Of a stretch of DNA of 26,686 nucleotides, positions 1-6,928 are shown piece by piece. The position numbers were made by a program, and so were the translations under genes. The first letter of the stretch is position 1. Every line of letters begins with the position of its first letter. The DNA is from Peptococcaceae bacterium BRH_c23 (GTDB lineage: Bacteria > Bacillota_B > Desulfitobacteriia > Desulfitobacteriales > Desulfitobacteriaceae), in the NCBI GenBank assembly GCA_000961805.1, contig LADV01000115.1, positions 1 to 26,686 on the forward strand, read 5' to 3'. Under the pieces are notes generated by a model. The model saw only the letters and a list, made by a program, of their open reading frames with translations. It was not told the origin of the DNA and made no database searches.

Positions 1-938
1 AAAAAGCTGGTTTTTTGCGTCTGACCTAATTCAGGATATGTATTTGGTGTGATGTTAGACCTGGGGTCGGTCGGAGGAATATGGGAAATAACAAAAATAC
101 GTTTTCCTTGAGCATGCTGCAAGTCAGTTTCAAGCCATTGATACTCTTCGTCCGGAATGGCTCTTTTTTCCTTCCACCCTCTTGAGCTATCCAAGAAAAC
201 ATAGTGGTTGTTTAAATAATCAAAGGAATAGTAAGGAGGCCCAAAAAGCTGGGTATATATCTCCCGGCCATTCTCCCGGATATCATGATTCCCCAAGGTA
301 GTATAAAGCGGAACTTGAAGTTTGGAAACAGTTTCATAAAAAAGCCTATACCGGTTAGGTTCTCCTCCGTAGACGAGATCGCCGTTATCAATGACAAAGG
401 CAGGGTTAATTCCATTTACTTGGTTGATGATTTGAGTAAACGTACCATAGCCGTTTCTATTGTCTCCCAAAATCACTACTTCAGGATTCCCGCGAGTTCT
501 CAGCGTAAAATTAATGGTCTTCACTTGGTTTACTTTTAAGTCAACAGTAAACGAAATAGTGTGCGGATCAATAACCTTTAGATTTTCTAGCCCGTCTCTA
601 GTTTCAATTTTAGAAGGGCTAATGTTTTCCAATCTTAGCCTATATGATTTTTCCTTACCGCTTTTTATGGTTATTGTTGGTGTTGGGGAAAGGGATCTAA
701 GTAGCAAGCTCTCCTCATTGCCATTTTCCTTTATTTCCCCCTTTATGAACCCACTCTGGATACTGACAACACTTCCGTTCCAGTTATAGGAAGAATTCGA
801 ATTATAGGGGTCAAAAGATAAAGGCAAAGGCACAAAGCCTTCTTGCACCTTGAAACTTTTGTAGCTTTGTAAGATAAATCCGCTTGTGACCAGTAATCCA
901 ATCACAAGTAAGATTAAAACCAATCCTTTTTTTCGCAT
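1..938 (-). CDS. Membrane-anchored calcineurin-like metallophosphoesterase (3' end outside window)
   Basis: An open frame runs leftward from ATG at 938 to the window edge without a stop, giving about 312 residues of an incomplete protein. AAGGTGAG just upstream is the ribosome site. The N-terminus is two lysines and an arginine followed by a single hydrophobic segment (residues about 5-22), so the protein is exported or membrane-anchored. After a beta-rich region of about 120 residues come the metallophosphoesterase blocks in order: GDNRNG, DNGDLVYGG, GNHD and SHIPP. These are the usual dinuclear-metal ligands of calcineurin-like phosphoesterases, with the final GxH block expected beyond the edge. 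The substrate cannot be read from sequence; extracytoplasmic nucleotides, phosphoesters or lipid phosphates are possible. The gene runs in the same direction as bcrC, but 147 bp separate them. Family call is firm, function open. Confidence 0.85.
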   Translation of the reverse strand, partial: MRKKGLVLILLVIGLLVTSGFILQSYKSFKVQEGFVPLPLSFDPYNSNSSYNWNGSVVSIQSGFIKGEIKENGNEESLLLRSLSPTPTITIKSGKEKSYRLRLENISPSKIETRDGLENLKVIDPHTISFTVDLKVNQVKTINFTLRTRGNPEVVILGDNRNGYGTFTQIINQVNGINPAFVIDNGDLVYGGEPNRYRLFYETVSKLQVPLYTTLGNHDIRENGREIYTQLFGPPYYSFDYLNNHYVFLDSSRGWKEKRAIPDEEYQWLETDLQHAQGKRIFVISHIPPTDPRSNITPNTYPELGQTQKTSF

Positions 939-1085
939 GCATCTCACCTTTTAAACTTATTCCAGTTAGAGTATAGACAAATATGGGGAAGCTTAGCCTT
1001 GCCAGATGTTACGAGAAGAGCATTATGCAAACACAAATCCCTCCCGAGAGTGTTTTTCATTAGTAGATCTATACATTTTAATGAC
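939..1085. other. Intergenic region between phosphoesterase and bcrC
   Basis: This 147-bp stretch holds no open frame of note. On the minus strand there are AT-rich hexamers such as CATAAT and TATACT that could be -10 boxes, but none has a convincing -35 partner. No clear terminator for bcrC is visible, so some read-through into the phosphoesterase gene is possible. Confidence 0.4.
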
Positions 1086-1682
1086 TCAGTTTGAATTCCT
1101 TATGGCGTATTTTCCATAATGGAATATCCGCAGACCCAGGTTCGTCAAAGGCTCAAATACAGGGTTAATAAGCCAAATAATTTTGGCACTGACAATACCT
1201 ATTATAGTACTGGCTAATACATCGGTTGGCCAATGCACCCCTGTATAAACACGAGCAATTGCTACGAGAATAGCCAAAAGTGTAAAACTCCATCTTACCC
1301 AAAATGAAGCTTTTCTCCAGGACCCTGCAGCAAACCCAAAACTTCCTGATGTGTGGTCACTGGGAAATGAGGTATCTAGCGAATGGGGGATAAGCTGTGT
1401 AAATGTGTCTTTTGGAAGAGTAACAAAGGGGCGTGGCCGGAAGAATAACTGACTGATTAAAGCATTAAAGCCCAGTGCTAACACACCCGAAAATCCCGCC
1501 ACAACCAGAGCGTGACGTTTCTCTGACTCTGATTTGGGTAAAGTAAACCAAGCTAATAAAAACAACACTACATATAGTTCTAAAGCATATTGGGCAAAGA
1601 AAGCCATAATTTTGTCTACAATCGGATGATGTCCAGCCCATTGATTGATGAGGTGGTAGCCGGAAAGGTCAAATAAATTCAT
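1086..1682 (-). CDS. bcrC: BcrC-type undecaprenyl pyrophosphate phosphatase (PAP2 family)
   Basis: This is a 198-residue membrane protein of the PAP2 superfamily. It shows the three signature blocks: a C1 block ending FFRPRPF, C2 PSDHTSG, and C3 RVYTGVHWPTDVLAS, with several hydrophobic segments between and around them. Size, the PHSLDTSFPSDHT context and overall layout match Bacillus BcrC (YwoA). That enzyme dephosphorylates undecaprenyl pyrophosphate on the outer face of the membrane to recycle the cell-wall lipid carrier and gives bacitracin tolerance. The frame could start at 1715, but ATG at 1682 has GGAGG nine bases upstream, so 1682 is chosen. Two ECF-type promoters face this gene from the dedA side, in keeping with ECF control of bcrC in Bacillus. 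The assignment rests on motifs and remembered similarity. Confidence 0.85.
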   Translation of the reverse strand: MNLFDLSGYHLINQWAGHHPIVDKIMAFFAQYALELYVVLFLLAWFTLPKSESEKRHALVVAGFSGVLALGFNALISQLFFRPRPFVTLPKDTFTQLIPHSLDTSFPSDHTSGSFGFAAGSWRKASFWVRWSFTLLAILVAIARVYTGVHWPTDVLASTIIGIVSAKIIWLINPVFEPLTNLGLRIFHYGKYAIRNSN

Positions 1683-1738
1683 ATAATTTTTCCTCCATTT
1701 TAAGTACAAGTTCATATTTTACCTTACTCAATTAATAA

Positions 1739-1763
1739 GACGACCTAAAATAGCTAAAAGTTC
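1739..1763 (-). promoter_or_regulatory. ECF-sigma-type promoter B, driving bcrC
   Basis: On the minus strand, GAAC (1763-1760) followed by TTTT forms a -35, and CGTC (1742-1739) followed by TTATT forms a -10, with a 17-bp spacer. This is the AAC / CGTC layout of Bacillus SigM/SigX/SigW-class promoters. Transcription would start near 1731, giving a leader of about 50 bases to the bcrC ATG. Confidence 0.6.
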
Positions 1764-1781
1764 GGGAGCAATAAATAAAAA

Positions 1782-1806
1782 GACGATAAGCCGGATTAAA
1801 AGTTGC
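1782..1806 (-). promoter_or_regulatory. ECF-sigma-type promoter A, second bcrC promoter
   Basis: The minus strand reads GCAACTTTT for the -35 (GCAAC at 1806-1802) and CGTC for the -10 (1785-1782), with a 16-bp spacer. Its -35 overlaps that of the opposing dedA promoter inside the palindrome at 1798-1814. The -10 is followed by a T-rich run, so this copy is less certain than copies B and C. Confidence 0.45.
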
Positions 1807-1831
1807 GAACTTTTCTGAGGTTTGCCTCGTC
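1807..1831 (+). promoter_or_regulatory. ECF-sigma-type promoter C, driving dedA
   Basis: GAAC (1807-1810) followed by TTTT, then a 17-bp spacer and CGTC (1828-1831) followed by TTATT. It has the same -35, spacer length and -10 extension as promoter B on the other strand. The start would be near 1840, about 40 bases before the dedA TTG. The downstream sigma-factor gene would be read from it too, giving autoregulation. Confidence 0.6.
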
Positions 1832-1878
1832 TTATTGTTTAGAAGCAATCTTGAAAACACCTTGAGGAGGAAAATATT

Positions 1879-2529
1879 TTGGAACTCATCAAAACGATAG
1901 TCGACCTTTTTATGCATCTGGATAAGAACTTGGGATTGGTTATTCAAAACTATGGGGTATGGACTTACTTGATTCTCTTTTTAATTCTATTTGCTGAAAC
2001 AGGTTTTGTGATTACCCCGTTTCTACCGGGAGATTCCTTGCTTTTTGTAGCTGGTGCCTTTGTAGCGAGCGGCTCTTTTGAGCTCAAAACTTTAATCATT
2101 CTCCTAACACTCGCTGCTGTGTTAGGAGATACTCTGAACTATCAAATTGGGCAATTGGTTGGCCCTAAAGTTTTTTCTAAAGAGGTTCGTTTTCTAAACA
2201 AGAATAACTTGGAGCGTACTAATCAATTCTATAAAAAGCATGGGGGAAAAACGATAATTATCGCCCGTTTCATTCCTATAATTCGGACCTTTGCACCATT
2301 TATTGCTGGTATTGGGGCCATGACGTATTGGCGGTTTCTTTTGTACAACGTAATCGGAGGATTAACATGGGTGTCTTCATTTGTCTTCGGTGGTTATTTC
2401 TTTGGAAATTTGCCGATTGTAAGGAATAACTTTACTCTAGTGATCTTTGCAATAATTTTTATCTCGATTATGCCAGGCATCATTAGCTATCTGCAAACAA
2501 AAAGACAGCCCAAGATAGGGTATATATAA
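1879..2529 (+). CDS. DedA-family membrane protein
   Basis: This 216-residue integral membrane protein belongs to the DedA/VTT (SNARE-associated) family. Members have recently been linked to flipping undecaprenyl phosphate or other lipids back across the membrane. The functional residues known from E. coli YqjA are all present and even share its numbering: Glu40 and Asp52 in ETGFVITPFLPGD, and Arg130 and Arg136 in ARFIPIIRTFAP. The start is TTG at 1879, with GAGGAGG eight bases upstream. It is transcribed away from bcrC from a shared divergent control region, which pairs a possible carrier flippase with a carrier phosphatase. The sigma-factor gene follows 73 bp downstream with no terminator in between. 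Family certain; substrate inferred from context. Confidence 0.88.
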   Translation: MELIKTIVDLFMHLDKNLGLVIQNYGVWTYLILFLILFAETGFVITPFLPGDSLLFVAGAFVASGSFELKTLIILLTLAAVLGDTLNYQIGQLVGPKVFSKEVRFLNKNNLERTNQFYKKHGGKTIIIARFIPIIRTFAPFIAGIGAMTYWRFLLYNVIGGLTWVSSFVFGGYFFGNLPIVRNNFTLVIFAIIFISIMPGIISYLQTKRQPKIGYI

Positions 2530-2602
2530 TTTGTGAATAGACTTTTTACTTACTGTTTTAAACTCTCCCGAAGTATATGGGGCGAGGGGATGGAAAAATG
2601 CT

Positions 2603-3136
2603 GTGACCGAGTTTGACATTAAACTTATAGAAAAAATAAGAGCGGGAGATGAACAATCCTTTACTGTTTTGGTCAAGTGCTATACTCCCTATGTCTACCG
2701 TACCGCCTTTGCCTTACTACAAGACCAGAGCGAGGCAGAGGATGTCTCTCAAGAGGTTTTCTTAAAAATATACCGTTCAATCGGGCAACTGAGTAACCCT
2801 CACGCCTTTCACTCCTGGCTCAATAAGATTATTACCCATACCTGCCTTGATCGTCTTAAGAAACAGCATCCGACACCAATAGCCGACTCGGAACTAGACA
2901 TTGTATCGCAAGAGACAAGCCAACAATTGGATCAACATTTACTTATTCGAGATGCTTTACAGCGTCTCAGTAGCGAATATCGTGAAACATTGGTGCTCAG
3001 AGAGTGGCAGGGATACAGTTATGAAGAAATCGCCAATATTTTGGGGGTTCCAGTCGGGACAGTAAAATCAAGAATTCATACTGCTAGGTTGCAATTAAGG
3101 AAGATCCTCTCTGAAGGAGAACGGGAAAAGGAGTGA
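2603..3136 (+). CDS. ECF (sigma-70 family) RNA polymerase sigma factor
   Basis: The 177-residue protein has region 2 at about residues 10-75 (DQSEAEDVSQEVFLKIYRS is the core-binding/-10 part) and region 4 at about 115-165, with the helix-turn-helix GYSYEEIANILGVPVGTVKSRIHTAR. There is no region 3, as usual for ECF factors. The start is GTG at 2603; GAGGGGA lies about 12 bases upstream, which is rather far. The last codons overlap or abut the anti-sigma gene, so the pair is translationally coupled. The ECF-type promoters upstream of dedA and bcrC are likely targets. No matching promoter is seen in the 73 bp directly upstream, so it is probably expressed as part of the dedA transcript. Confidence 0.93.
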   Translation: MTEFDIKLIEKIRAGDEQSFTVLVKCYTPYVYRTAFALLQDQSEAEDVSQEVFLKIYRSIGQLSNPHAFHSWLNKIITHTCLDRLKKQHPTPIADSELDIVSQETSQQLDQHLLIRDALQRLSSEYRETLVLREWQGYSYEEIANILGVPVGTVKSRIHTARLQLRKILSEGEREKE

Positions 3137-3141
3137 TAAAG

Positions 3142-3639
3142 TTGGAATGCCAAGAATGCCTAGAACGGATGTCTGAATACATCGACGGAGAACTGTGCAA
3201 TTTCGAGCATGCCGAAATTAAGGCTCATCTGATTTCCTGTCAGAATTGCCAGAACGTGGCGAGGGAGTTTCAGATGCTTCAAGAAAGGTTTCAGCGATCA
3301 CTTGAAAACTCTCCAGTGCCGATTGACCTAGAACAACGTATTCTTATCGCCGTCGAGAAAGAGCAGCAAAAAGTTAGCAAGCAGAGTGTTTTTACACTCA
3401 TTACTCTAGTTTTGTTGGGGAGTCCGCTTCTTCTCTTGTCACCATTCCTTCTTAGAATCGTTCATTTGTTTTATGCAACGGGTTATGCTTTTTGGCGGGT
3501 AAAAACGGTTCTCCTGATGCTATTGCCAACGACAACCAGTTGGGGAATTGGGGCTACATCGTTCTTTTTAAGTGTTTTCGGTATCTATATGATTCGAGCA
3601 TTATTACGGGGAAGCCGTTTGAAAGAGGTGTCTTTATGA
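3142..3639 (+). CDS. Zinc-finger (ZAS) anti-sigma factor, membrane-spanning
   Basis: The N-terminus carries two Cys pairs and the HLISCQNC segment (H-x3-C-x2-C) of the anti-sigma zinc finger, zf-HC2. A linker follows, then hydrophobic segments at about residues 80-105 and 125-155. The cytoplasmic zinc domain would hold the ECF sigma factor at the membrane until an envelope signal releases it. TTG at 3142 is preferred because AAGGAG ends eight bases before it. A GTG at 3133, overlapping the sigma stop, has its Shine-Dalgarno sequence too close and would add three residues. The gene ends inside the start codon of the next one (ATGA overlap). Confidence 0.85.
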   Translation: MECQECLERMSEYIDGELCNFEHAEIKAHLISCQNCQNVAREFQMLQERFQRSLENSPVPIDLEQRILIAVEKEQQKVSKQSVFTLITLVLLGSPLLLLSPFLLRIVHLFYATGYAFWRVKTVLLMLLPTTTSWGIGATSFFLSVFGIYMIRALLRGSRLKEVSL

Positions 3640-4481
3640 GATTCGTGTACAGATTTGGCTTAGGAATAATTATTATCTCCATATTACTATTCTCTTTACC
3701 CAACTATGCTTTAGCGGATGCGATTGTAACGCAGGTGGGGGGCAATCCCATTACTGTCCCCGAAGGTCATTCTGTTGAAACAGTTCTTAGTGTTGGGGCT
3801 GACGCCCGGATTGCCGGAAGTGTGACCGATGCCGTTCTTGTGATTAATGGCAATGTATATTTGGAACCAACAGCCCAAGTGGATTTGGTCATTGACCTGG
3901 GTGGACATGTTTACAATTCAGCGTTGAAAGGTGCCAAGACGGGAGTATTTGAAGTCAACTTTACGGAAAAACTAATAAATGAGACCTTGCTTGCTGGAGC
4001 TTTGCTATTTGGGATTTGGGTTCTGAGAGTAGTGGTTAGTCTTTTAGGCATAGTTTTCTTTACTGGGTTGGGTTACTTCATGAGAAACCGTTTAGGTTCA
4101 TCTGAGAACTTACTCTCTACAGCTTTTATCCGTTTATTCGGGATAGGCACGGCTTTTGTAATGTTACTCGTTTCTTTTGCGGTGTTACTTACCCTTACGG
4201 TGTTTGGTATCCCGATTGCCGTTCTCATTCTCATCTTGGGTGTCATTGCAGCGGTTCTTGGGCTTGTTCCTGTTATGCAATTTGTTGGAAACAAGGTGTT
4301 GTCGCCAAGAATATTGGAGTACCCTGCTATTACCAGATGGTTAGCTCAATCAATATTATTTGTCGCCCTGGTTAGTCTTCCACTCATAGGTTTTGTTTTT
4401 CTCATTGCTATGGGCTTAACTGGCCTAGGGCTAGCTTTAACCATAGGTTGGAGACATGTTAAACGACGCAAAGCGTCTTAA
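3636..4481 (+). CDS. Bactofilin-like exported membrane protein of the sigma operon
   Basis: The true start is ATG at 3636, which overlaps the anti-sigma stop and has GAAAGAGGTG six bases upstream. A longer frame from 3492 only overlaps the anti-sigma gene. The 281-residue product begins with a signal peptide (cleavage likely after ALA, residues about 23-25). About 70 residues follow with the short hydrophobic repeats of a beta-helix (VLSVGADARIAGSV, AVLVINGNVYL), like bactofilins (polymer-forming cytoskeletal domain). The rest is a polytopic membrane region of four or five hydrophobic segments and a basic tail. Position in an ECF operon suggests it senses or reinforces the envelope, but no catalytic motif is seen. 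The domain call is by pattern only. Confidence 0.7.
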   Translation: MRFVYRFGLGIIIISILLFSLPNYALADAIVTQVGGNPITVPEGHSVETVLSVGADARIAGSVTDAVLVINGNVYLEPTAQVDLVIDLGGHVYNSALKGAKTGVFEVNFTEKLINETLLAGALLFGIWVLRVVVSLLGIVFFTGLGYFMRNRLGSSENLLSTAFIRLFGIGTAFVMLLVSFAVLLTLTVFGIPIAVLILILGVIAAVLGLVPVMQFVGNKVLSPRILEYPAITRWLAQSILFVALVSLPLIGFVFLIAMGLTGLGLALTIGWRHVKRRKAS

Positions 4482-4514
4482 ACTCGGCATTAGCCTTTGA
4501 TGAAGGAGTAACCC

Positions 4515-5789
4515 ATGACTTCTCAGCTTCTAATCCACTATATTTCGCAATATGGTTATGCGGGATTATTCGTTATTTTAGGGACTTCCATTTTAGGACT
4601 TCCTATTCCCGATGAATTTCTTATGACCTTTGTCGGTTTCTTAACTTATTCCGGTCAGCTTAACCTTTTTCTTGCCATTATTTCAGCGGCAACGGGTAGT
4701 GCTACGGGGATTACTATTGCCTACATTTTGGGAAAATTCTTTCAGCAGAAAGTCTTGGGACATCTGAAGAAACATGCAGGAGGCCAACGATTGGAAAAAG
4801 TGCTAAGTTGGTATCAACTGCATGGCGGGAAACTCCTGACTATAGGTTACTTTATTCCTGGTGTCCGCCATCTTTCCGGGTATATCGCTGGACTCAGTCA
4901 ATTAAAATATCGCAATTTCGCCTTCTTTGCTTATCTCGGAGCAATCTTGTGGACAACCCTCTTTATAACTCTTGGTCGGCTCCTCGGTAGTCGTTGGGAA
5001 ACTTTTTTACCAATTATACATCGCTATGCTCTGTTGCTAGGAACCACGGCTGTAGTTATTTTTATAGTCTTCTACTATTTATACAAGAAGCACGAGCATT
5101 TAATGGCTTGGCTACGAGAACAACTATCTCTACTGCCTAGTCGTTATTTATCCCTAGGTAAGCAGCGCTTTTTTGTTACGGTTGGAGGTCTCATTTTTAT
5201 TACGCTTTTTATCATACTAATGGGTCTAATTCAGGATTTTGTTTTCCATGAGGTAGGCGAGTTCGATAACCTCGTTGTTTCCTGGTTGGACATAACGTCT
5301 ACCCCCTTGGTTGTTGGCTTAATGCGAGGGATTAATGCACTTGGTACTCATCTCTCAATAATGCTTTGGTTTGTGCTAGGAGTGGTTGTCCTGCGAGTTA
5401 CAACTAAGAAATGGTCACATGTGATTCCTTTGGCCTTAGCATGGGGAGGGGGTACAGTTATTGATCATCTGTTTCGGTTTTTCTTCCGTGGCGAAAATAT
5501 CAACATCTTTGAAAATCTTACGCCGTTTCAAGCTCCAAGTTCAGGATTTCTGCTTGCCGCCATTTCTTTTTACGCCGTAACAGGATATATAATCGGGCGA
5601 AACAAATCGCGGCTTTCCCCAGTTATTATTCTTATTTGCGGAATTGTCCTCATAGTTCTTTTAGCTCTTAGCCCGATTTACCTCCGTATCCATACTCCTA
5701 GTGCTATGGTTACAAGTTTAACCGTGAGTGGATTATGGGCTATAGTGTGCGTATTTGTTTATGAATTTAGAGTTTATAAGACCGAATGA
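4515..5789 (+). CDS. DedA-PAP2 fusion protein with a degenerate phosphatase domain
   Basis: The 424-residue membrane protein starts with a DedA/VTT domain (residues about 1-200: LGLPIPDEFLM and GYFIPGVRHLSGYIAG). After a linker comes a PAP2-like domain (about 215-420). The PAP2 catalytic blocks are recognisable but damaged. The C1 Arg-Pro is R325-G326. The C2 block reads P341-S-S-G-F345, without its histidine. The C3 block reads S386-P-I-Y-L-R-I-H393-T-P-S-A397, where the family normally has SR...H....D, so only the histidine survives. Phosphatase activity is therefore doubtful, and the domain may bind a lipid phosphate or be structural. GAAGGAG precedes the ATG. It is the last gene of the ECF run, 33 bp after the bactofilin-like gene. 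Confidence 0.82.
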   Translation: MTSQLLIHYISQYGYAGLFVILGTSILGLPIPDEFLMTFVGFLTYSGQLNLFLAIISAATGSATGITIAYILGKFFQQKVLGHLKKHAGGQRLEKVLSWYQLHGGKLLTIGYFIPGVRHLSGYIAGLSQLKYRNFAFFAYLGAILWTTLFITLGRLLGSRWETFLPIIHRYALLLGTTAVVIFIVFYYLYKKHEHLMAWLREQLSLLPSRYLSLGKQRFFVTVGGLIFITLFIILMGLIQDFVFHEVGEFDNLVVSWLDITSTPLVVGLMRGINALGTHLSIMLWFVLGVVVLRVTTKKWSHVIPLALAWGGGTVIDHLFRFFFRGENINIFENLTPFQAPSSGFLLAAISFYAVTGYIIGRNKSRLSPVIILICGIVLIVLLALSPIYLRIHTPSAMVTSLTVSGLWAIVCVFVYEFRVYKTE

Positions 5790-5969
5790 TAGGGTTTATC
5801 CGAAAACTTTCTACTTTTACACTGTAACGTTTATTAATTCATCAGTATTAATTGCAAAAGCAAAAAGTGAACCAAAGAAGGAATACTGTCTTTGTCATAT
5901 TCCAGACCGTAGGTCCTACTTTCAGCGTGATATAAGAAACATAACTATTTGGAAAAGGTTGTGGAAAAA
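5790..5969. other. Intergenic region before the CopZ-like gene
   Basis: About 180 bp with no convincing gene. A short frame from 5755 overlaps the end of the fusion gene and looks accidental. No terminator hairpin with a T run and no clear promoter is visible, so it is uncertain whether the next gene belongs to the upstream transcript. Confidence 0.3.
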
Positions 5970-6440
5970 ATGGGGGACTGTTGTGCTATTCAAATCGAAC
6001 CAATCAAATTTGACTTTGAGTTTAGTTGCCCGGAGTGCGGCGATAAGGGCAGACTGATGAAAATAATTACTTTGAATAGCCTGTTAGTGCCAAGTGCATT
6101 TGCTAAACTGGAACCTTCAGCTTCTTATAAAATGTGTACAAACAAAGCCTGTTCCGTAGTTTATTTTAGCGATAATCAAGACGTATTTGAAACGAAGGAC
6201 ATAAAAGTCGAAGTGTACATAAAAAGCGAAGACGAAGACTGCCCCGTCTGTTACTGTTTCGGATGGACTAAGAAAAGAGTGCTACAAGAATTAGAGGAAA
6301 CGGGTAGAACTACCGTCTTAGAGGAGATAATCGTACATACAAAGGCCGGTCTTTGTGGCTGTGAGGTAAATAACCCAGAGGGTTCTTGTTGCATTGGTAA
6401 CGTAAAACACCTCTTGGAGTCAATTACTAAGGAGAGCTAA
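5970..6440 (+). CDS. CopZ-like iron-sulfur/zinc metallochaperone, cysteine-rich
   Basis: The protein has about 156 residues if it starts at ATG 5970 (weak GGAAAAGG upstream); an in-frame TTG at 5949 lacks a ribosome site. It has an N-terminal CC pair, a zinc-ribbon-like CPEC...CTNKAC block, the conserved VVYFS and FETKDIKV stretches, and then CPVCYCFGW...GLCGCEVNNPEGSCC. That last part is the bacterioferritin-associated-ferredoxin-type [2Fe-2S] pattern. This domain order matches the N-terminal part of archaeal CopZ and the stand-alone metallochaperones found beside mercury, copper or arsenic genes. Here it lacks the heavy-metal-associated domain that binds copper in full CopZ. Its only close neighbour is the broken ynfA gene, which starts 4 bp downstream. 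The metal is unknown. Confidence 0.75.
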   Translation: MGDCCAIQIEPIKFDFEFSCPECGDKGRLMKIITLNSLLVPSAFAKLEPSASYKMCTNKACSVVYFSDNQDVFETKDIKVEVYIKSEDEDCPVCYCFGWTKKRVLQELEETGRTTVLEEIIVHTKAGLCGCEVNNPEGSCCIGNVKHLLESITKES

Positions 6441-6443
6441 TTC

Positions 6444-6735
6444 GTGTTTAGCACAATTATACTATTTATCTCGCTGGTTTAGCCGAAATAGGGGATGGCT
6501 ACTTAGTGTGGTTAGGAAAGCAAAGCCTTTTTGGTACGGATTCTTGGAGGACTAATCCTCATTCTTTATGGTGTCAAGTTTAATGCAGTCTATGGAGGAG
6601 TTTTCATTTTTCTTGTAGTCTTATGGGGATGGATATTGATAAGAAAATTCCCGATACATACGATTGGATAGGAGCTGCCGTATGCATAACTTTATCGTCA
6701 GGGATTGGAGCATATCGACGAGGGTTAATTTCATG
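6444..6735 (+). pseudogene. Frameshifted ynfA-family (UPF0060) small membrane protein gene
   Basis: Three reading frames each give a piece of a YnfA/UPF0060 protein in the right order. GTG at 6444 (GGAGAG seven bases upstream) gives FSTIILFI. One frame change later comes LAEIGDGYLVWL. The next frame gives RILGGLILILYGV and AVYGGVFIFLVVLWGW. A further shift gives DKKIPDTYDWIGAAVCI near 6640-6690. The loop between YGV and YGG is also about ten residues shorter than usual. At least three frameshifts plus a deletion make a functional product very unlikely. Intact members are four-helix inner-membrane proteins of the small-multidrug-resistance type. The retained start and ribosome site beside the CopZ-like gene suggest the two once formed an operon. 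Confidence 0.75.
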
Positions 6736-6804
6736 CGGAAAATACCAAAAGATAGGGGGCGTAACAAAACTTAAAGTTTTTCAAATCTGGCGGTGCGCTA
6801 TCCC

Positions 6805-6849
6805 AAAAAAGAGAGTCTTTCACACACGAAAGTGGTGAAAGACTCTCTT
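6805..6849 (-). terminator. Rho-independent terminator of the molybdoenzyme operon
   Basis: A perfect 15-bp stem (6809-6823 with 6835-6849) encloses an 11-base loop. Read on the minus strand it is followed directly by a run of T (A6810-A6805 on the plus strand). It lies about 80 bp beyond the stop of the TorD-like gene and fits as the end of that leftward operon. Confidence 0.85.
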
Positions 6850-6928
6850 GATTATATAAGATTTATAAGTGGGGATATGCCGAATTCACAATTGCGTTTT
6901 GTTAGAGCAACTATCGTGTTAATGTATA

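Noticed and set aside
1780..1836. Multi-stem riboswitch-like fold between bcrC and dedA, with a GGCAAACC word on the minus strand like cyclic-di-GMP-I RNAs
   Set aside because: The second conserved GEMM-I block (GACGCAAAGCC-like) is absent. The inverted repeats are better explained by opposed ECF promoters with identical -35 and -10 elements.
3492..3635. Upstream extension of the bactofilin-like gene
   Set aside because: It overlaps the anti-sigma gene. The ATG at 3636 has a good ribosome site and is followed by a proper signal peptide.
6623..6838. 71-codon gene after the CopZ-like gene
   Set aside because: Only its first part matches the end of a YnfA protein. The rest runs into the terminator of the opposite operon, so it is a piece of the pseudogene.
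6809..6849. Insertion-sequence inverted repeat
   Set aside because: The arms enclose only 11 bases, and a T run follows on the minus strand just beyond the TorD-like gene, which is the pattern of an intrinsic terminator.
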